Positions 36,503 through 48,964 of a stretch of DNA of 64,000 nucleotides are shown piece after piece. Position numbers and translations under genes: made by a program. Within the stretch, counting starts at the first letter, position 1; the number at the start of each line of letters is the position of its first letter. The stretch is from Brienomyrus brachyistius (taxonomy: Eukaryota > Chordata > Actinopteri > Osteoglossiformes > Mormyridae). Location of the stretch: positions 23,315,019 through 23,379,018 of the forward strand of contig NC_064539.1 in the NCBI RefSeq assembly GCF_023856365.1, written 5' to 3'. The notes beneath the pieces were generated by a model that saw nothing but the letters and a program-made list of their open reading frames with translations, ran no database searches and had not been told where the DNA came from.

Positions 36503-37274
36503 GGGGCAGGCAGGAGAGACATCACAGGCAGGAGGAATGACAAGCCAGAAGGACGTCACAAGCAGTAGGAAGGGCAGGCCGGAAAAACATCCCAGGGAGG
36601 AGGGAGGGCAGGCCGGAAGGGAATCACAGGAAGAAGGAAGGGCAGGCTGGAGGGACCTCACAGGCAGGAGAGAGGGCAGGCTGGAAGGATGTCACGGGCA
36701 GGAGGGTGTACAGGCCGGAATGACAACACAGGTAGGATGGAGAACAGGCCAGAAGAACATCACAGGCAGGAGGGAGAACGGGTTAGAAGGGCGTCACAAG
36801 CAGGAGGTAGGGCAGGCCGGAAAGATGTCACAGGCAGGAGAGAGGGCAGGCTGGAAGGGTGTCACAGGAAGGAGGGAGGGCAGGCCGGCAGGACATCACA
36901 AGGAGGAGGGAGGGTAGGCTGGAAGGACATCACAGGGAGGAGGGAGGACAGGTTGGAAGGGCATCACAAGCAGGAGGTAGGGCAGGCCGGAAGGATGTCA
37001 CAGACAGGAGGGAAGGCAGACCGGAAGGGTGTCACAGGAAGGAGAGAGGGCAGGCCGGCGGAACATCACAGGGAGGAGGGAAGACAGGCTGGAAGGACAT
37101 CACAGGGAGGAGGGAGGACAGGTCGGAAGGGCGTTGCAAACAGGAGGGAGGGCAGGCTGGAAGGATGTCACAGGCAGGAGGGAGGGCAGGCCGGAAGGAT
37201 GTCACAGGCAAGAGAGAGGGCAGGCCGGAAGGGCATCACACTCAGGGGGGAGGGCAGACCGAAAGGGCGTCACG
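36503..37274. repeat. Minisatellite, 34-bp unit (about 22-23 copies)
   Basis: Purine-rich unit built on AGGCAGGAGGGAGGGCAGGC followed by CGGAAGGATGTCAC, with variants such as GGGCGTCAC and GACATCAC. It is stop-free in all three plus-strand frames, producing long Gly/Arg/Glu-rich shadow ORFs. A shorter GGGCAGGCAGGTGA repeat (36418-36465) precedes it. Confidence 0.94.
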
Positions 37275-40200
37275 GCTGTCATACAAATAACTCTGAAACA
37301 TCCAATTAGCCATGCAGTTCTGTGATTTGGCCACATATCAGAATTCAGTGTGCATGTTGATGCCAACAGTTATACAAGCAGTTAAATGGCTTCTCAAACG
37401 TATTCCCACCCCTAATGCTGTGACCCCCGTGGAAGAGCCATGTCACTGTGGGGCAAGGGTTATCGTTCTTCTGTCAACAGAGGAAGTGCTCACACAAGCA
37501 CACCCACATTTTGCTTGGGGGGGGGGGGGGGGTTACATACCTGCTGTTGTGCGTGTATTGTGCAACTTTCGCTCAAACCCTAACACCATGGTGAAGGGGG
37601 CAGGTCATTGTTATTGCTGGGGGTGGGGTATACCAATTACAGACAGGCCACTAGTCCTCACAACTCGATGGGCTAAATGCCATTAGCTCTAATAGCTGCT
37701 CAATAGCCCTGTAATTGGAAGGCAGGGAAAGGGGGGAGAGGGAAATTAGGCTAATTAGGGTGGCAGCATCTGTTTGTTTCTCCTTTCAACTGGAGTCCCA
37801 TTAGCCCCACCCCCCACCCTCCCCAGGTTCACTGTCTGACGCCCAGCAGGCGGTGGACAAATGGGAGATCCTCCACCTGACCTGCCCCCTCCCAGCTATC
37901 TCACTACCCAGCTTCATACAAAAGGTACTGTTAGCACAGGACATTGCCAAACCTGCGTAGATACAGAACATAAGGGCCCCGAGAAAAGGCACACAACCAT
38001 TTTACATCACCTCATAAGTAAGACATGCCTGTTTGAATCACCTCCTGAGTAACCGATAGAGGCTCAAGCACTCAAACATTTCATCGGGGATACCTACCAA
38101 TTTGTTGCACTTCCTGTTTACTTCAAGTCATCCTGGTGTTTCCCTAACCTTAAAACTAAATGGTCAACACTCTGAGTTAAGAGGCAAAAAAACTGAAATA
38201 GTCTGTGTGTGCTGGGGGACTGATGCAAGGCAGCTGGGGGTCTGTGCTTGTGTATTAATGCCTGGTGATTAATGGTAAGGGCACCTCTGGCTGACTGTAT
38301 AGCACCGGCACGCATCCCACTCACAAAGGCAGACGGGCAGCAGAACAGGGACAGGACCAGAGAGGCTGAGGTTGATCCATTTGAGGTCTCCATCCTCTCC
38401 CTACTTCAAGGCCGCCATAGCAGCCCTTTAGAGAAGCATAATGTGACCACTGTCCAACTGCAAGCTACGTTAGATAACTTCACTCATACTCATTCCTGAT
38501 CATTTGACTGAGGGGTCACGATTGGGTCAAAATTTTATTAAACAAGGTTAATTGAAACCCCTGAGTGTCATCCTGCTTAAGCCTGTGGATTACAGAGCCC
38601 CTATCGTGCCCTGCACCATTTTGTTTTATATCAAAAACCCCTCAGTAATCATCAGTCTGCAGAAGGTCTGCTGGGAAGCAGACACATGGTCCCAAAGTTC
38701 ATGGTCCCATCGCCAGCCCTGCTCTTCCAGAGATCTTATGGTTTGACGGCAACCAGGAGCTTCACAGCTTCCACAGTTCGAAAATCGGCAAAGTGTGCTG
38801 GACGGGTTGCCGACGCTTCAGGGTGGACAAGGCAAGGGATATAAAACTCTGACTGGCTTTAAAGCAGCCGTCCCATGACACAACAGTACCAATTTTGTTC
38901 CACTACTGAGGGACTAGGGATTCCTGGTCAGAGTGGGCAAATGATGGTGCTGACAGGAGAGGCCGTCGGTGGGAATTAGAATTGATCCAATTCAGCACTG
39001 TAAAGCCAGTTAAATAAAGGAGAAATTCCCATTCCAGGCAAGCAGAGACTATACATACCTAATGTCGTCCGCCTCATCTCTACTGAGACTCTTGCATCCA
39101 GCAGCATTTTCTTTGAATCAAATGTTCTTTTCATTTGCAGCTTACATTGCAGAATTGCCTGCTATTTCCGCACGTTCGCCAGCGGACGTGTCCTGTGTGG
39201 GTGTTTCCCACATGCGTTTTGGTCCAGTGCGCCTGAGGAACAGAAGAGCACCGCTGGTAATGTGCTCAGTGTCCATTCAGATGTGCCCAGGTCAGAGCCT
39301 CTCACACTCTCCCTCTGATGCCCTCTCCGCCCCTTTAGTTTCCTCAAGCCCCTGCTAGCTTCCCTTAAGAAACCGCACAATGGCATCATAATGGCGATCC
39401 ACACAAAGAGCACATTTACACAGTAACGTTTTGTTTAATGCAAAAAAAAAGAGCACCATTTTGGAAGGCTCCCAAACCTTTCCCCTCCAACCCCAACCCC
39501 CCCTTCACCCCCCCCTCCTCTCTTCTTTTTGAGAGGAGAAAGGAGAAAAAAAAAACGCAACAGTACCACTGGGCCGTACGGGGGAAAAAAAAAAGCACAT
39601 CTCACCCCCCTAAAGTCGCCCCAACAGCACCGACCCAAATCCCCATCTTTGTGAATGATAAACACTCACAAAGGGAAAGGACACTTTTTAGTGCAAGAGT
39701 AGAGGTGTCGGAGGGACGCCGGCTCTTTCAGCCTCTTGTTTGGCTGCGGGGAGACCGGCCCAAGCCCTCTTCGTGAATAGACGGGGCTAGCCCGAGTTCA
39801 CATACCTCGAACGGTCTAGGAGTCACGGGGGAGGCAAGACGTAAATCAACACGCCGGTATTTTCCCAAAAGATGTGTATCGTTTCTTAAACAAATACAGG
39901 CTGTATTTATAGGACCTAGCTTGTCTGAGGAGGGACAGGCAGCCGAAGGAACTGCACGAGAGAAAATGTTTCCCAGACATCGCAAGTGGCCTTTCTCTCT
40001 ATCCCGTTTTATTCTAGGCTCTCGGATTGGTTTTACCGGTGTTTTTGTTACTTGGTCTGTCAGGGTTCGCGACGGCAAGGAATACGAAGCCTGAGAACGC
40101 AGAAGGCAAAATATTTGGAAATAACAGCAGCGGCATTTATTCAGTAAGTCCCTCCCTGAACGATAAAGTCCCGGCGTGCAAGTAAAGATTCCCAGAACGG

Positions 40201-41459
40201 CCGGCGTGCTTTAGCACAACTTGGTCCACAAACCTCGAGAGCATCCTGGCTTGAGCTGTACGATAGGTGCCACACTGTCCTACATAATCACTGCTAACTC
40301 AAGCTAACCTTATCCAGCTAACAGTAGGAATTTTGCAGAGTACTTAAAAATCCCTCGCTCCAATCACTGACCGTGAATGAAGTGACGTTAGTATCCGCCA
40401 CTCTAAAGACTTTTCCCAGTCCCCTTTAGAACTTGGATGAACCAAAGGTCTTAGCCGTGCAGAGGCATAGTCAGGAGCACGAGATTATCAGGTGCCACAT
40501 CGAGTCCAAAAGGCAACCAGTTCGATAGGAATTACACGTCTTGTGTTTGCCTGTGAGTAAACAAGCAGAAGGAATTGAAGCCTAACTCCATTACAGAGAA
40601 GTACTTATACACTCAGATTTTTCCCACTCAGGATTAGGAGTCTATAAGCATGTAATCACATCACCTCATTCTCTTGCATCAAGAGTCTAGGCAGACGGCT
40701 CGTGGAGAAGATGTGCGTCTGTTCCCCGCTACCTCATTGATTTTTTGCTCCCCAGGGCTGGTGGAGATAGAGGTATTGATCACGGTTTGCAGCCTATGCA
40801 GATTGACAGTAAGGAAGAGTCATACAGTATAAGGACAAAGGCAAAGATGGAGTGAGAGAGGCCAGATGAGATGAGATGAGCTGTCAGCCCAACAGCGAGG
40901 ACCAGACTTACCCACCTCAAAGGCTAACATTCAATAAAAGACTTAATGAACCGCCGTCTTTAAGGTGTCTGAGTGGGCTTTCATTGTAAGAGGAGAGTTT
41001 CTTGGAGCTAGACAATCAAGGTCTTAAAGGGCCAGAATTGTGAAAGTAGGTTTTTAAACCCACAAACAAGGTGGATTTCAGCCCAAATCATCTGCTTGTG
41101 TGCACTGTACTTAACCACCCATGGCCAAGACGGTGGAAGGTTGTAATATTTAACATAATGACATTATCTATATGCCGTCAGGCACAGGACCTGCTGCTTA
41201 GGGGTGAGATGCTTAATCAGCAAGAAGTCCTGATGTGAAGCATCAAAGACCAACATGAATTCACAAGAAATTTAAGGGCACCCAAGTTCTTCCATAGATA
41301 ATTCATCCAAAACATGCTTTTATTACCCAAATATGCTTTAATCCAGTTTCACTATTTTCTTTGGTAAAGTGCTCATCAGTCCTAAGGAATTACAGAGATG
41401 CATAACTCAAAGTGCACAAGGAAGAGTGCATGACGGCTTTACACAAATATACTCCCACA
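37275..41459. other. Non-genic region downstream of MN1
   Basis: A 16-G tract at 37517-37532 and short A-runs near 39441 and 39546. Part of the segment nearest 41459 may be transcribed as MN1 3' UTR if the 41319 polyadenylation signal is used. Confidence 0.6.
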
Positions 41460-42539
41460 AGACACTGTTACCATCATATTTATTGTTTAGTCACTCGTAG
41501 AACATGTACAGATATTTACAGAGGACTGTGCTTACATTCTTTTAAAAAAAAAAAAAAACGTAGCAGCCACTGTCTTCTCCTGTTGTTTGAGGTCATTTTG
41601 AAGCAGATTTGTTCAAAGAGATGGCATAACACACCGCAAACCATCTTCATATTTCACATGTGCAACACCAGTAACATTGTGTATTTTAATACAAACGGTC
41701 GGGTGGAAGGGAAATCACGGGGGGGCGTCTGGAGGGTTGGCGTCGTCTGGAGACCCCCTTCATGTGGGGGGTTGGGGGGTGGGCTGGGCCACAATAACAT
41801 CCCATCCAGGGCCCCTACAAAAGGTCCAGTGGGCCCATGCACAGTCCGCTCCTTTAGTTCACGTCAATACCAGCAGAAAAGCCATTTCTGAATATCGGGG
41901 GAGGGGGGGTTCCCGTTCTCATGTTTCAGACATGGTGTGTAGGTTTAAATAAGTGGCAGATGTGCGTAGAAAAATATAGCAGGGAGATGGTCGAAGAAGG
42001 TCTGGGGGCTCTGAGAGGAGTGGTCGGTCCCGCCAGTGAGGTGCCGTGACCAAAACCACACTGCTAAAGGACAGAGGGGCTCCGATGGAGCCCCCAGTGG
42101 GGGCCAGCCCAGGGCAGGTACTTTCACACTGGATTTCAGGGAGGGGGGATAAGGCGTGCCGACATTGATTACGGCGAGCCACACAAAAACCCGTCTACCA
42201 GGGTCTGATGATGAAAACAGAGAAAGTATTTTAAAACACAGTCCCCTCCCCCCACAAGAAATTAACATGAATGACACAGGGAGCCTCGAGGGGGAAAAAG
42301 TGATTGGCTCCTAGTGCAGAAGAAAAAGTAACAAATAAATAGTGACTATGTTATTAGAAGAATATAAATAACAGGGGAGACGCAACAAAGAAAACTGAAC
42401 GGCTGCTACCACTTAATTCGACTATCTACCCTTTTCAAACCCTTGCTTTCGCCTAAAAAACATCAAGCACAGTCTGAACTGTCCAGGTGTACCCCCTCCC
42501 CCAGTGAGTTGTGCCATCAAATCAGCAGGGGTGGGGGGA
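41460..42539 (-). other. mn1: Probable MN1 3' UTR
   Basis: This is sequence downstream of the MN1 stop. Candidate polyadenylation signals on the minus strand are ATTAAA at 41690..41685, AATAAA at 41484..41479 and AATAAA at 41324..41319. The second is followed by GU-rich sequence (GTGTCTTGTGGG, ATTTGTGT), as expected of a cleavage site, so I favour an end near 41460. No transcript evidence is available, and a longer UTR ending near 41300 is equally possible. Confidence 0.45.
41479..41484 (-). terminator. Candidate polyadenylation signal (AATAAA) for MN1
   Basis: A canonical hexamer on the minus strand about 1.06 kb after the stop codon, followed by GU-rich sequence within 40 bases. A second AATAAA lies at 41324..41319. 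Confidence 0.4.
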
Positions 42540-42688
42540 TCAGGTGAGGGCTGCCACGTAGGTGCCGAAGTGGCCGGAAATGTCCGAGTGCAGCGTGTGC
42601 CAAGCCCCCCCACAGGCTCCCTCCGCCAGCTCATCCGTGCAATGGACTGCCAGGCAGGCTCCACCTCCACCCGCGCTGGTGTCAGTGC
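42540..42688 (-). CDS. mn1: MN1 exon 2 (last exon), C-terminal residues 1057-1105
   Basis: This small terminal exon completes MN1. On the minus strand a pyrimidine-rich tract (CTGTGTCCCCCTCAG) ends in an AG at 42690..42689. The exon opens GCACTGACACC; its first two bases complete the Gly codon begun by the last G of exon 1. The frame then encodes 48 residues and stops with TGA at 42542..42540. The peptide contains CLAVHCTDE and ends HSDISGHFGTYVAALT, which corresponds closely to the known MN1 C-terminus (HSDISNRFGTFVAALT in mammals). The two-exon structure with a short coding last exon matches the mammalian gene. In humans, truncations affecting this C-terminal region cause a dominant craniofacial syndrome, which fits its strong conservation. 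The linker at 1057-1066 (TDTSAGGGG) is Gly-rich and not conserved. The open frame continues upstream of the acceptor to about 42803, but that part is intron. Confidence 0.95.
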
Positions 42689-43050
42689 CTGAGGGGGACA
42701 CAGGGAGGTGGGGGGGCATGATGAACGCAGGGAATGGGGAAGCACATAGGCAGCGACCCCCTTGAAACAACTCCACAGGCCCCCCGCCCACCCAAGCCCA
42801 CATTTTGGTCCTCTCCCCTCACCAGTACACCTTAAACAAATGATAAAGGGAACGGTAATCTAGTAAAGTAGTACACTTAGGCGAGTAAATGGTGGAATAG
42901 ATTTAAAAAAATGTGGAGTGGGGGGTTTGCGAGAGAGGATGGGGTTAGAACACCTTAAATGTTACTGTGTTAATGGTCAAGGATGCACTCAATTCATCAC
43001 CCACTCATACACACCGAAAGGCAGCTCCAAGCATCACAGCAGCGGCAATG

Positions 43051-43387
43051 CCCTCACACGAGGCAGGAGAAACCCTCACACGAGGCAGGAGAAACCCTCA
43101 CACAAGGCAGGAGAAGCCCTTACACGAGGCAGGAGAAACCCTCACACGAGGCAGGAGAAACCCTCACACGAGGCAGAAGAAGCCCTTACATGAGGCAGGA
43201 GAAGCCCTCACACGAGGCAGGAGAAGCCCTCACACGAGGCAGGAGAAACCCTCACACAAGGCAGGAGAAACCCTCACATGAGGCAAGAGAAGCCCTCACA
43301 CGAGGCAGGAGAAACCCTCACACGAGGCAGGAGAAGCCCTTACATGAGGCAGGAGAAGCCCTCAAATAAGGCAGGAGAAGCCCTCAT
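43051..43387. repeat. Minisatellite, 22-bp unit (about 15 copies) in the MN1 intron
   Basis: Unit ACACGAGGCAGGAGAAACCC followed by TC, with AAACCC/AAGCCC variants. On the transcribed strand it lies about 360-700 bases upstream of the exon 2 acceptor. The ORFs through it are repeat artefacts. Confidence 0.94.
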
Positions 43388-44719
43388 ACCTCCCGACGGC
43401 CATGACAACAACCTCGTGATCAAGTGAAGGTGATGGAGGTGGATTCAGTGAAAATTAAACACGCCCACCAGGCTGGCGTCCGCTCAAGGCAAAGTGTTAC
43501 ATGAGAAAGATGTCTTAACTCAGAGCAGAGGAAGAGCTGCTGCGCCTCTCACAGCCCTCAAACGTAGTCAGGGAGTGGGGGAACTGAAAAGGCCCAAGAT
43601 GGAGGGAGCATCGCAGTTCAGGAAGGCCGAGCAGCCACAGGTACCAGCTGGGGGGGGGGGCTCGTCACAGCATCGCGGGGACAAAACACTCCTCTGCCAG
43701 CTTTGGGTCACGTGGCGCCAGGAGGTAGAGCACAGCAAGCCCACATGGCGGAGAACCTGACAGGGATACGGCCGCCCCAGACTCATCACTCACAGAGGGG
43801 GTGGAGACGGGGGGTGGGTCGGGGGGATTGAGAGATGAGGGCCGTGCGAGACACGGAGAGATGCAATTTCACCCTTGATGACCTCCGTCTCCATGACAGA
43901 TTCGGCTCCTTCGTGGGGGGCAGGGATTGGCGTTTCCCTCCACATCTGATTTTTTTTCTCTCCCTCTACCCCCAACCGTAGTTGAAGCATTCCAGCCAAT
44001 CCCTCAGGCTGGGGGCAGGGGGGAGTGTGACCCCTGGAATGGAAAAGCGGGAGGGTCTGGCAAAAATGTCAAGGAGCTAGGGTCCTCTCCCACCTCTCAG
44101 AGTCCCCCAGGGTCGTACTGTGGGGTGGGGGGATGACTGGGGATGGTGACCGTCTCTGACGAGGGGCGTGTGTGCTGGGGAATCTCTGCTTCACACCACT
44201 TGCTACTCCTGTCAATCACCCCCAACACCTTGCACCCCAGAACACACTAGCTGGTCACCACTAACCCAGCCAACCCCCTCACTCTCCCTTCGATTCTACT
44301 GGTACACAAAGCTCAGTGCCAACCCCTCCCCCATCTACAGCAAGCAAGACTCTCACACACAACCTTGCTCAAAAAACACTCTGCATAGCCACTTAGTGTA
44401 ATTTATACCTGAAATCTGTCTTTATCTTGTGAAATTTTTATAAAGTTTCCCTTCAGACACATTTGTATGAAAGGCTTAATCCCAGAAGGCTCAGCTCTGG
44501 AAATGCCTGTCTGGTCCATTTGAGCAAAAGGAACACTTTAATCTTCAGCTTTAAAAGGAGACCACATCTTGGTGAGCATAGGCACAGACATGCTGGTCTA
44601 GCGATGGACCACTGCTGTGAAAGAGGAAAAATGCAGATCTCCTGAAGTCGCACAAACAACACTGTGACACTCCTGATGAATTCATATTCCTGTTTTTGAA
44701 TTATTATGTACAAATAATG

Positions 44720-44800
44720 TGGGAATGTATCACAGCCATGTAAAGTGCTTTGGGGATACTCTGTTGTGAAAGGCGCTATAAAAAAATAAACTGAACTGGA
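44720..44800 (+). repeat. Teleost repeat tail in the MN1 intron
   Basis: GTAAAGTGCTTTGGGGATAC, then TGTGAAAGGCGCTATAAAAA and AATAAA, is the conserved tail of a family frequent in fish introns and UTRs. Confidence 0.6.
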
Positions 44801-45984
44801 TTAGAACATAAGTGTGCTCCTTACTGCGTAAGCAACACACACATGCTCTTTACAAATGATCAACCAAGGGAAAGTGTTTAGTTGGCCATACCAACAAAGT
44901 GCCAGCACTGGGGCTGTATATCAAAACCAAGGACGCCAGGAACGTGTTTGTCTTCTGGGCGAGAGCGTTCTTGCTAACTTGCCTCCCAAGAATGAACTTT
45001 GGACACAATGAATCATGGGATTGTTCTTGTCGGCGAGGACAATGGATACCCGATGCATCCATGATATTTGGGGCTGGACAATTTTTACCATCCTTCTGTA
45101 TTACTGTTCTCCAGAACTGCAACTGTATTTCCCCAATGAAAGATGATATCAAACAGGTACGTGAGAATACAAGAACGGTCAAGTACCCATACTGAAAAAC
45201 ATCCTGGGGTTAGCCAACACTCGGCTTAACTCTTTGTTGTGCCGAGTTCATTTGTAATGCACCTTTTTGCAAACAGGAAATGCTGGGAAACCTATACAAG
45301 ACCTGGATTATTTCACCATATTAGTTTTGATTTGACAGCATAAGTTAGACAGCTCTCTGACTGATGAGCAGACTCTTGGATGATGGAGTACCGCATGTGG
45401 TTATGGCCCCAGCAAGACTGGCCGGGACGTGGCGGACAATGTCTGGTCCTGATTGGCAGCCGACCGAATCAAACTGAATAGAACCAATAATAAAAACACC
45501 CGATCTAGCAGTAAACAGACACACAGACACCTAATTAAAATGTAATACAATACTGATCTTCTCCCTGCTTTACAATGATGCAACCTTACTCACTGCCAGA
45601 CATGCGTGGCTCTATGCCCCTAGGAAACTGTCCGCTTAGAGTTTATCTCTCTGCAGTCCGCACACCTCACCACCATCCAGGTGAACTCGGCATCCTCTGA
45701 AAGCAGGTAGCCTGGGGGCTTGACAGAGGAGAGCTGAAATAGGACAAACTAGGCCTCTGATTTTGAGCCGGCTGCCAGATCACCCCCCTCATTAGGCCAA
45801 ACTTCGAAACCCGAAAGCTGTAGGACCGGAGAGCTTGGTCTGGGGTTTCAGGCTTGAGACGTGGGCCGGATCCCTCCAGCCGCGGGATAGCTACTGCCGC
45901 TAACTCTCTGCTGGCCTTATTGCTTGTGGAACTACTCCAATGTTCTGAAATATATCCCGGAATAAAATATATTAAATGTCGCCA

Positions 45985-45985
<1 letters not shown>

Positions 45986-46021
<36 letters not shown>

Positions 46022-46022
46022 T

Positions 46023-46056
<34 letters not shown>
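45986..46056. repeat. Compound (AC)n(AT)n microsatellite in the MN1 intron
   Basis: About 15 AC units, a short ATAC interruption, then about 15 AT units. Confidence 0.95.
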
Positions 46057-46059
<3 letters not shown>

Positions 46060-46751
46060 GAAAGCTTGAGAGAAAAGAGAATGAGGTGGACAGGAAGTCA
46101 TTTTTTGGGAAAGAGCGCTGGAAGAAAATGTCACACTTAGCAGTGGTCTACAAAACCGAATCTTTATATGTATTTCTCTGATTCTGCCAGGAAAAACGGC
46201 CCCAGAAAGACTAAACAGGACATGAGGAATCATTCAGCTGAAACAACACCAGCTACCAGCAAAATACTGAGCGCAGCCGCCCCCCCCGGTCCCAAACCGG
46301 GCGTCACAGGCTGTGACTGTTTTTTCCTGAAATTAACAGCTCAATAATATAAAGAATCTACATGATCACCTCAAAAACAAACACATATACAAATAAACAC
46401 ATCACACAAACAGGGTGAAGAGGTAATACAGCATGACCCCACAACACTAACCCAATACAAATACCGGACCCCCAAACAACGGCGACACGACAGAACTCGA
46501 CCGTCTAAACCCACCAGCACCTGTCTTTAGTGAGAGTGACATTACCTTGAGGCAAAATTATACACATGTTCAGACAGGGATCCCCTTTACAGCCCTCAAA
46601 TGGGTCCTGGGGGGACAGGAGGCTTAAGAAAAACAAACAACAGCGGATACTATACTGATTTTTTTTTTTTTTAAACAAGCAAGCACAAGCTGGCAAAACA
46701 GCATCTTGCTTCTCCCACCAGCAGCTTCAGGACAAAACACACACACACACA

Positions 46752-46994
46752 CCTGTACTCATATCTTTGTGGGGATTCTCCATTCGTTTCTATGGGCACA
46801 ACCCTGATGCCAACCTCTACCCAACACTAACCTTAACCATAAGATGCCAAACTCCTCGAGACTTTTGGCATTTTTAGTCTTTTGATTACAGTCACAGATT
46901 TTTATAAAACCGAGTTTTTCCTTGTGGGGAAAACAACAGGTTTTTTTCACATTGTACGGACATTTGGTCACCATGATGTTATGTATATCTGACC
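46752..46994 (-). repeat. Microsatellite-flanked hairpin repeat, copy C (in MN1 intron)
   Basis: Same family, with ATATCTTTGTGGGGATTCTC, CTAACCTTAACCATAA and ACTTTTGGCATTTTTAGTC. It is bounded by (AC)n on both sides (about 46736-46751 and from 46995). The hairpin arms are more decayed than in the other copies. Confidence 0.78.
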
Positions 46995-47405
46995 CACACA
47001 CACACACACACACACAGACAAACACAGACACACTAACAAAGAAACACAGACACAAACACAGACACACACGCATGCACACACACGCAAACACACACAGAGA
47101 ATAAGACACACGCGCACACACACACACAGAAAAGATCCCCCAGCTCCCTGAAGATCTCTCAGGCTGACAGCTAACGCCTGAAATGTGATGCCCGGACAGA
47201 GACCCCCCCCCACCCGTGACTGTAATGTAGGAGGGGCCTCAGGGACACTCGTTTGACTAAACGAAGCTTCTCCTAATTTCCTCGCTTTTAATCCCCTTTC
47301 CAGGTGTTAAACTGCAACAGAAGATGAACACATTCCAAGTCACATATATGACAAACTTTATACAAAACAAGAAAATGCCAGCATCAGGAACCACACACAC
47401 ACACA

Positions 47406-47670
47406 GGTTTGTTATTATATCTTTGTGGGGACTCTCCATTCATTTCTATGGGGAAACCTCTAATCCAAACATGACGACCCTAACCCCTACCCTGCCCTAA
47501 CCTTAACCATCATTAACCAAACAAAATACGAGACTTTTGGCATTTTTACTTTTTTGATTGCATTCACAGAACTTTGCGGCGACCTGAAAAATGGTCCCCA
47601 CAACGTCAGAAATACAGGTTTTTATTACACTGTGGGGAACATTTGGTCCCTACAATGTAATATAAACCCA
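47406..47670 (-). repeat. Microsatellite-flanked hairpin repeat, copy D (in MN1 intron)
   Basis: The best preserved copy. It includes ATATCTTTGTGGGGACTCTC, ACTTTTGGCATTTTTACTTT and a palindrome at 47624-47660 with arms ATTACACTGTGGGGA and TCCCTACAATGTAA. A second stem lies around 47578-47603. It is bounded by ACACACACA and by (AC)n at 47672-47704. Confidence 0.82.
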
Positions 47671-47707
<37 letters not shown>

Positions 47708-48964
47708 TCTGATGCATACAGCAATCTTCCTGTAGCAGATGATTCCGTGTGAGTGTGCCTGCCTGGCACCATGGAATCACTGATAATCTCTGCATTTAGA
47801 TGGAAATACTTATTATCAAGACAAGACCCGGTGTGGTGTTTTTGGTGGGAGGTATATATGTGTGTGTGTGTGTGTGGGGGGGGGGGTGGCTACCTCGGGC
47901 TGTTTTTTCATTCCCACCAATGTCAATCAGGATCCATTCAACTGAAAAACGAAAAAATCCCAAATGACTCATCAGCCATACCGACTCCCTGGGAAATGTA
48001 ACGGCATCAACCTGCGTGCTGAGGAACAGCGCAAACTGACAGCAACTTCAGGACTCAGCTGATAATCAGCACGGCAGGATTTGCACTCATTTGCTTCTCA
48101 CAAAGTGACTTAGCTCTATAGCAAGTAGTCCTATAATGCTATTCTTTTAAAACTAGGCACTTTGAGGTTATTACGATAACAAACGGTCAACACAGATCCA
48201 TCCTGCAGTTTCCAAATCCAGTGACCTTCATCACTGCAGATCTGGCCGGTGCCTTGACCACTGCGCCACCAGCTGCTTTAGCTTTCTAACGACTGCCTGC
48301 AAGGTGATGCATCTATGGCCATGTGTACCTCAACAACAGGACGAACTACCTGCAGGGGCTGGGGGGGGGGGGGGGGTACCACTGGAAAGATGTAAGAAAA
48401 CCTTTCTTGGACCATCAAGTCTGAAGGGAATTAAGTTTCCTCTCACCTTAGCTTGGGAGCATCCTGAACCTATGCAACCATAATTTGGTGCTGCATTCCT
48501 ATCCAATTAGTACATTTTCACTCTGTGTCCAAAATGGCAACTACTTTTAATTACAGCAGATTACAACAGCTATTTCCAGTCCATCCTATTGTCTGTTTTG
48601 CTGCTGGCTTTTAGTTGAATCTCTCTCTCTCTCTTTCTCACACTCACACACACCTGATTTGCTCTCACCAACGATTTATAACTGTAAATGTTGAATGAGT
48701 CAACCTGGCGGTGACAGTCTCTCTAACCTCCATAAACCCAGGGCTAGCTGCTACGGGGTAAAGTAAACTGTGTGCGTGTTTGGACTGAACACTCCTGAGG
48801 ATATTCTTTTACACAAACACACACACGGCTCTCCCCTCCGTCAGGCGCACGGGCGGCGTGGGCGCAGGGGGCCGGAGACAGGCGTGCGGAACGGGAGCAA
48901 CATCGCAACGTCGAGCCGATGCCAGCGATTACCGATTATCAGGCAATGTCCACAAGCGTAGTCA

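Noticed and set aside
36689..37309. 206-codon repetitive ORF (and two others in different frames)
   Set aside because: Produced by a stop-free 34-bp minisatellite; all three frames are open, which points to repeat structure rather than selection.
42689..42803. Upstream extension of the exon 2 reading frame to an ATG at 42803
   Set aside because: The sequence upstream of 42689 has a polypyrimidine tract and AG acceptor, and the peptide there does not match MN1.
42918..43369. ORFs of 91-128 codons with TRQEKPSHEAGEAL-type repeats
   Set aside because: Translation of the 22-bp intronic minisatellite in three frames.
43051..43387. CRISPR-like array
   Set aside because: Units are contiguous with no unique spacers, and the genome is vertebrate; this is a minisatellite.
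45854..46069. ORF ending in a Thr-His/Tyr-Ile repeat
   Set aside because: Translation of the (AC)n(AT)n microsatellite.
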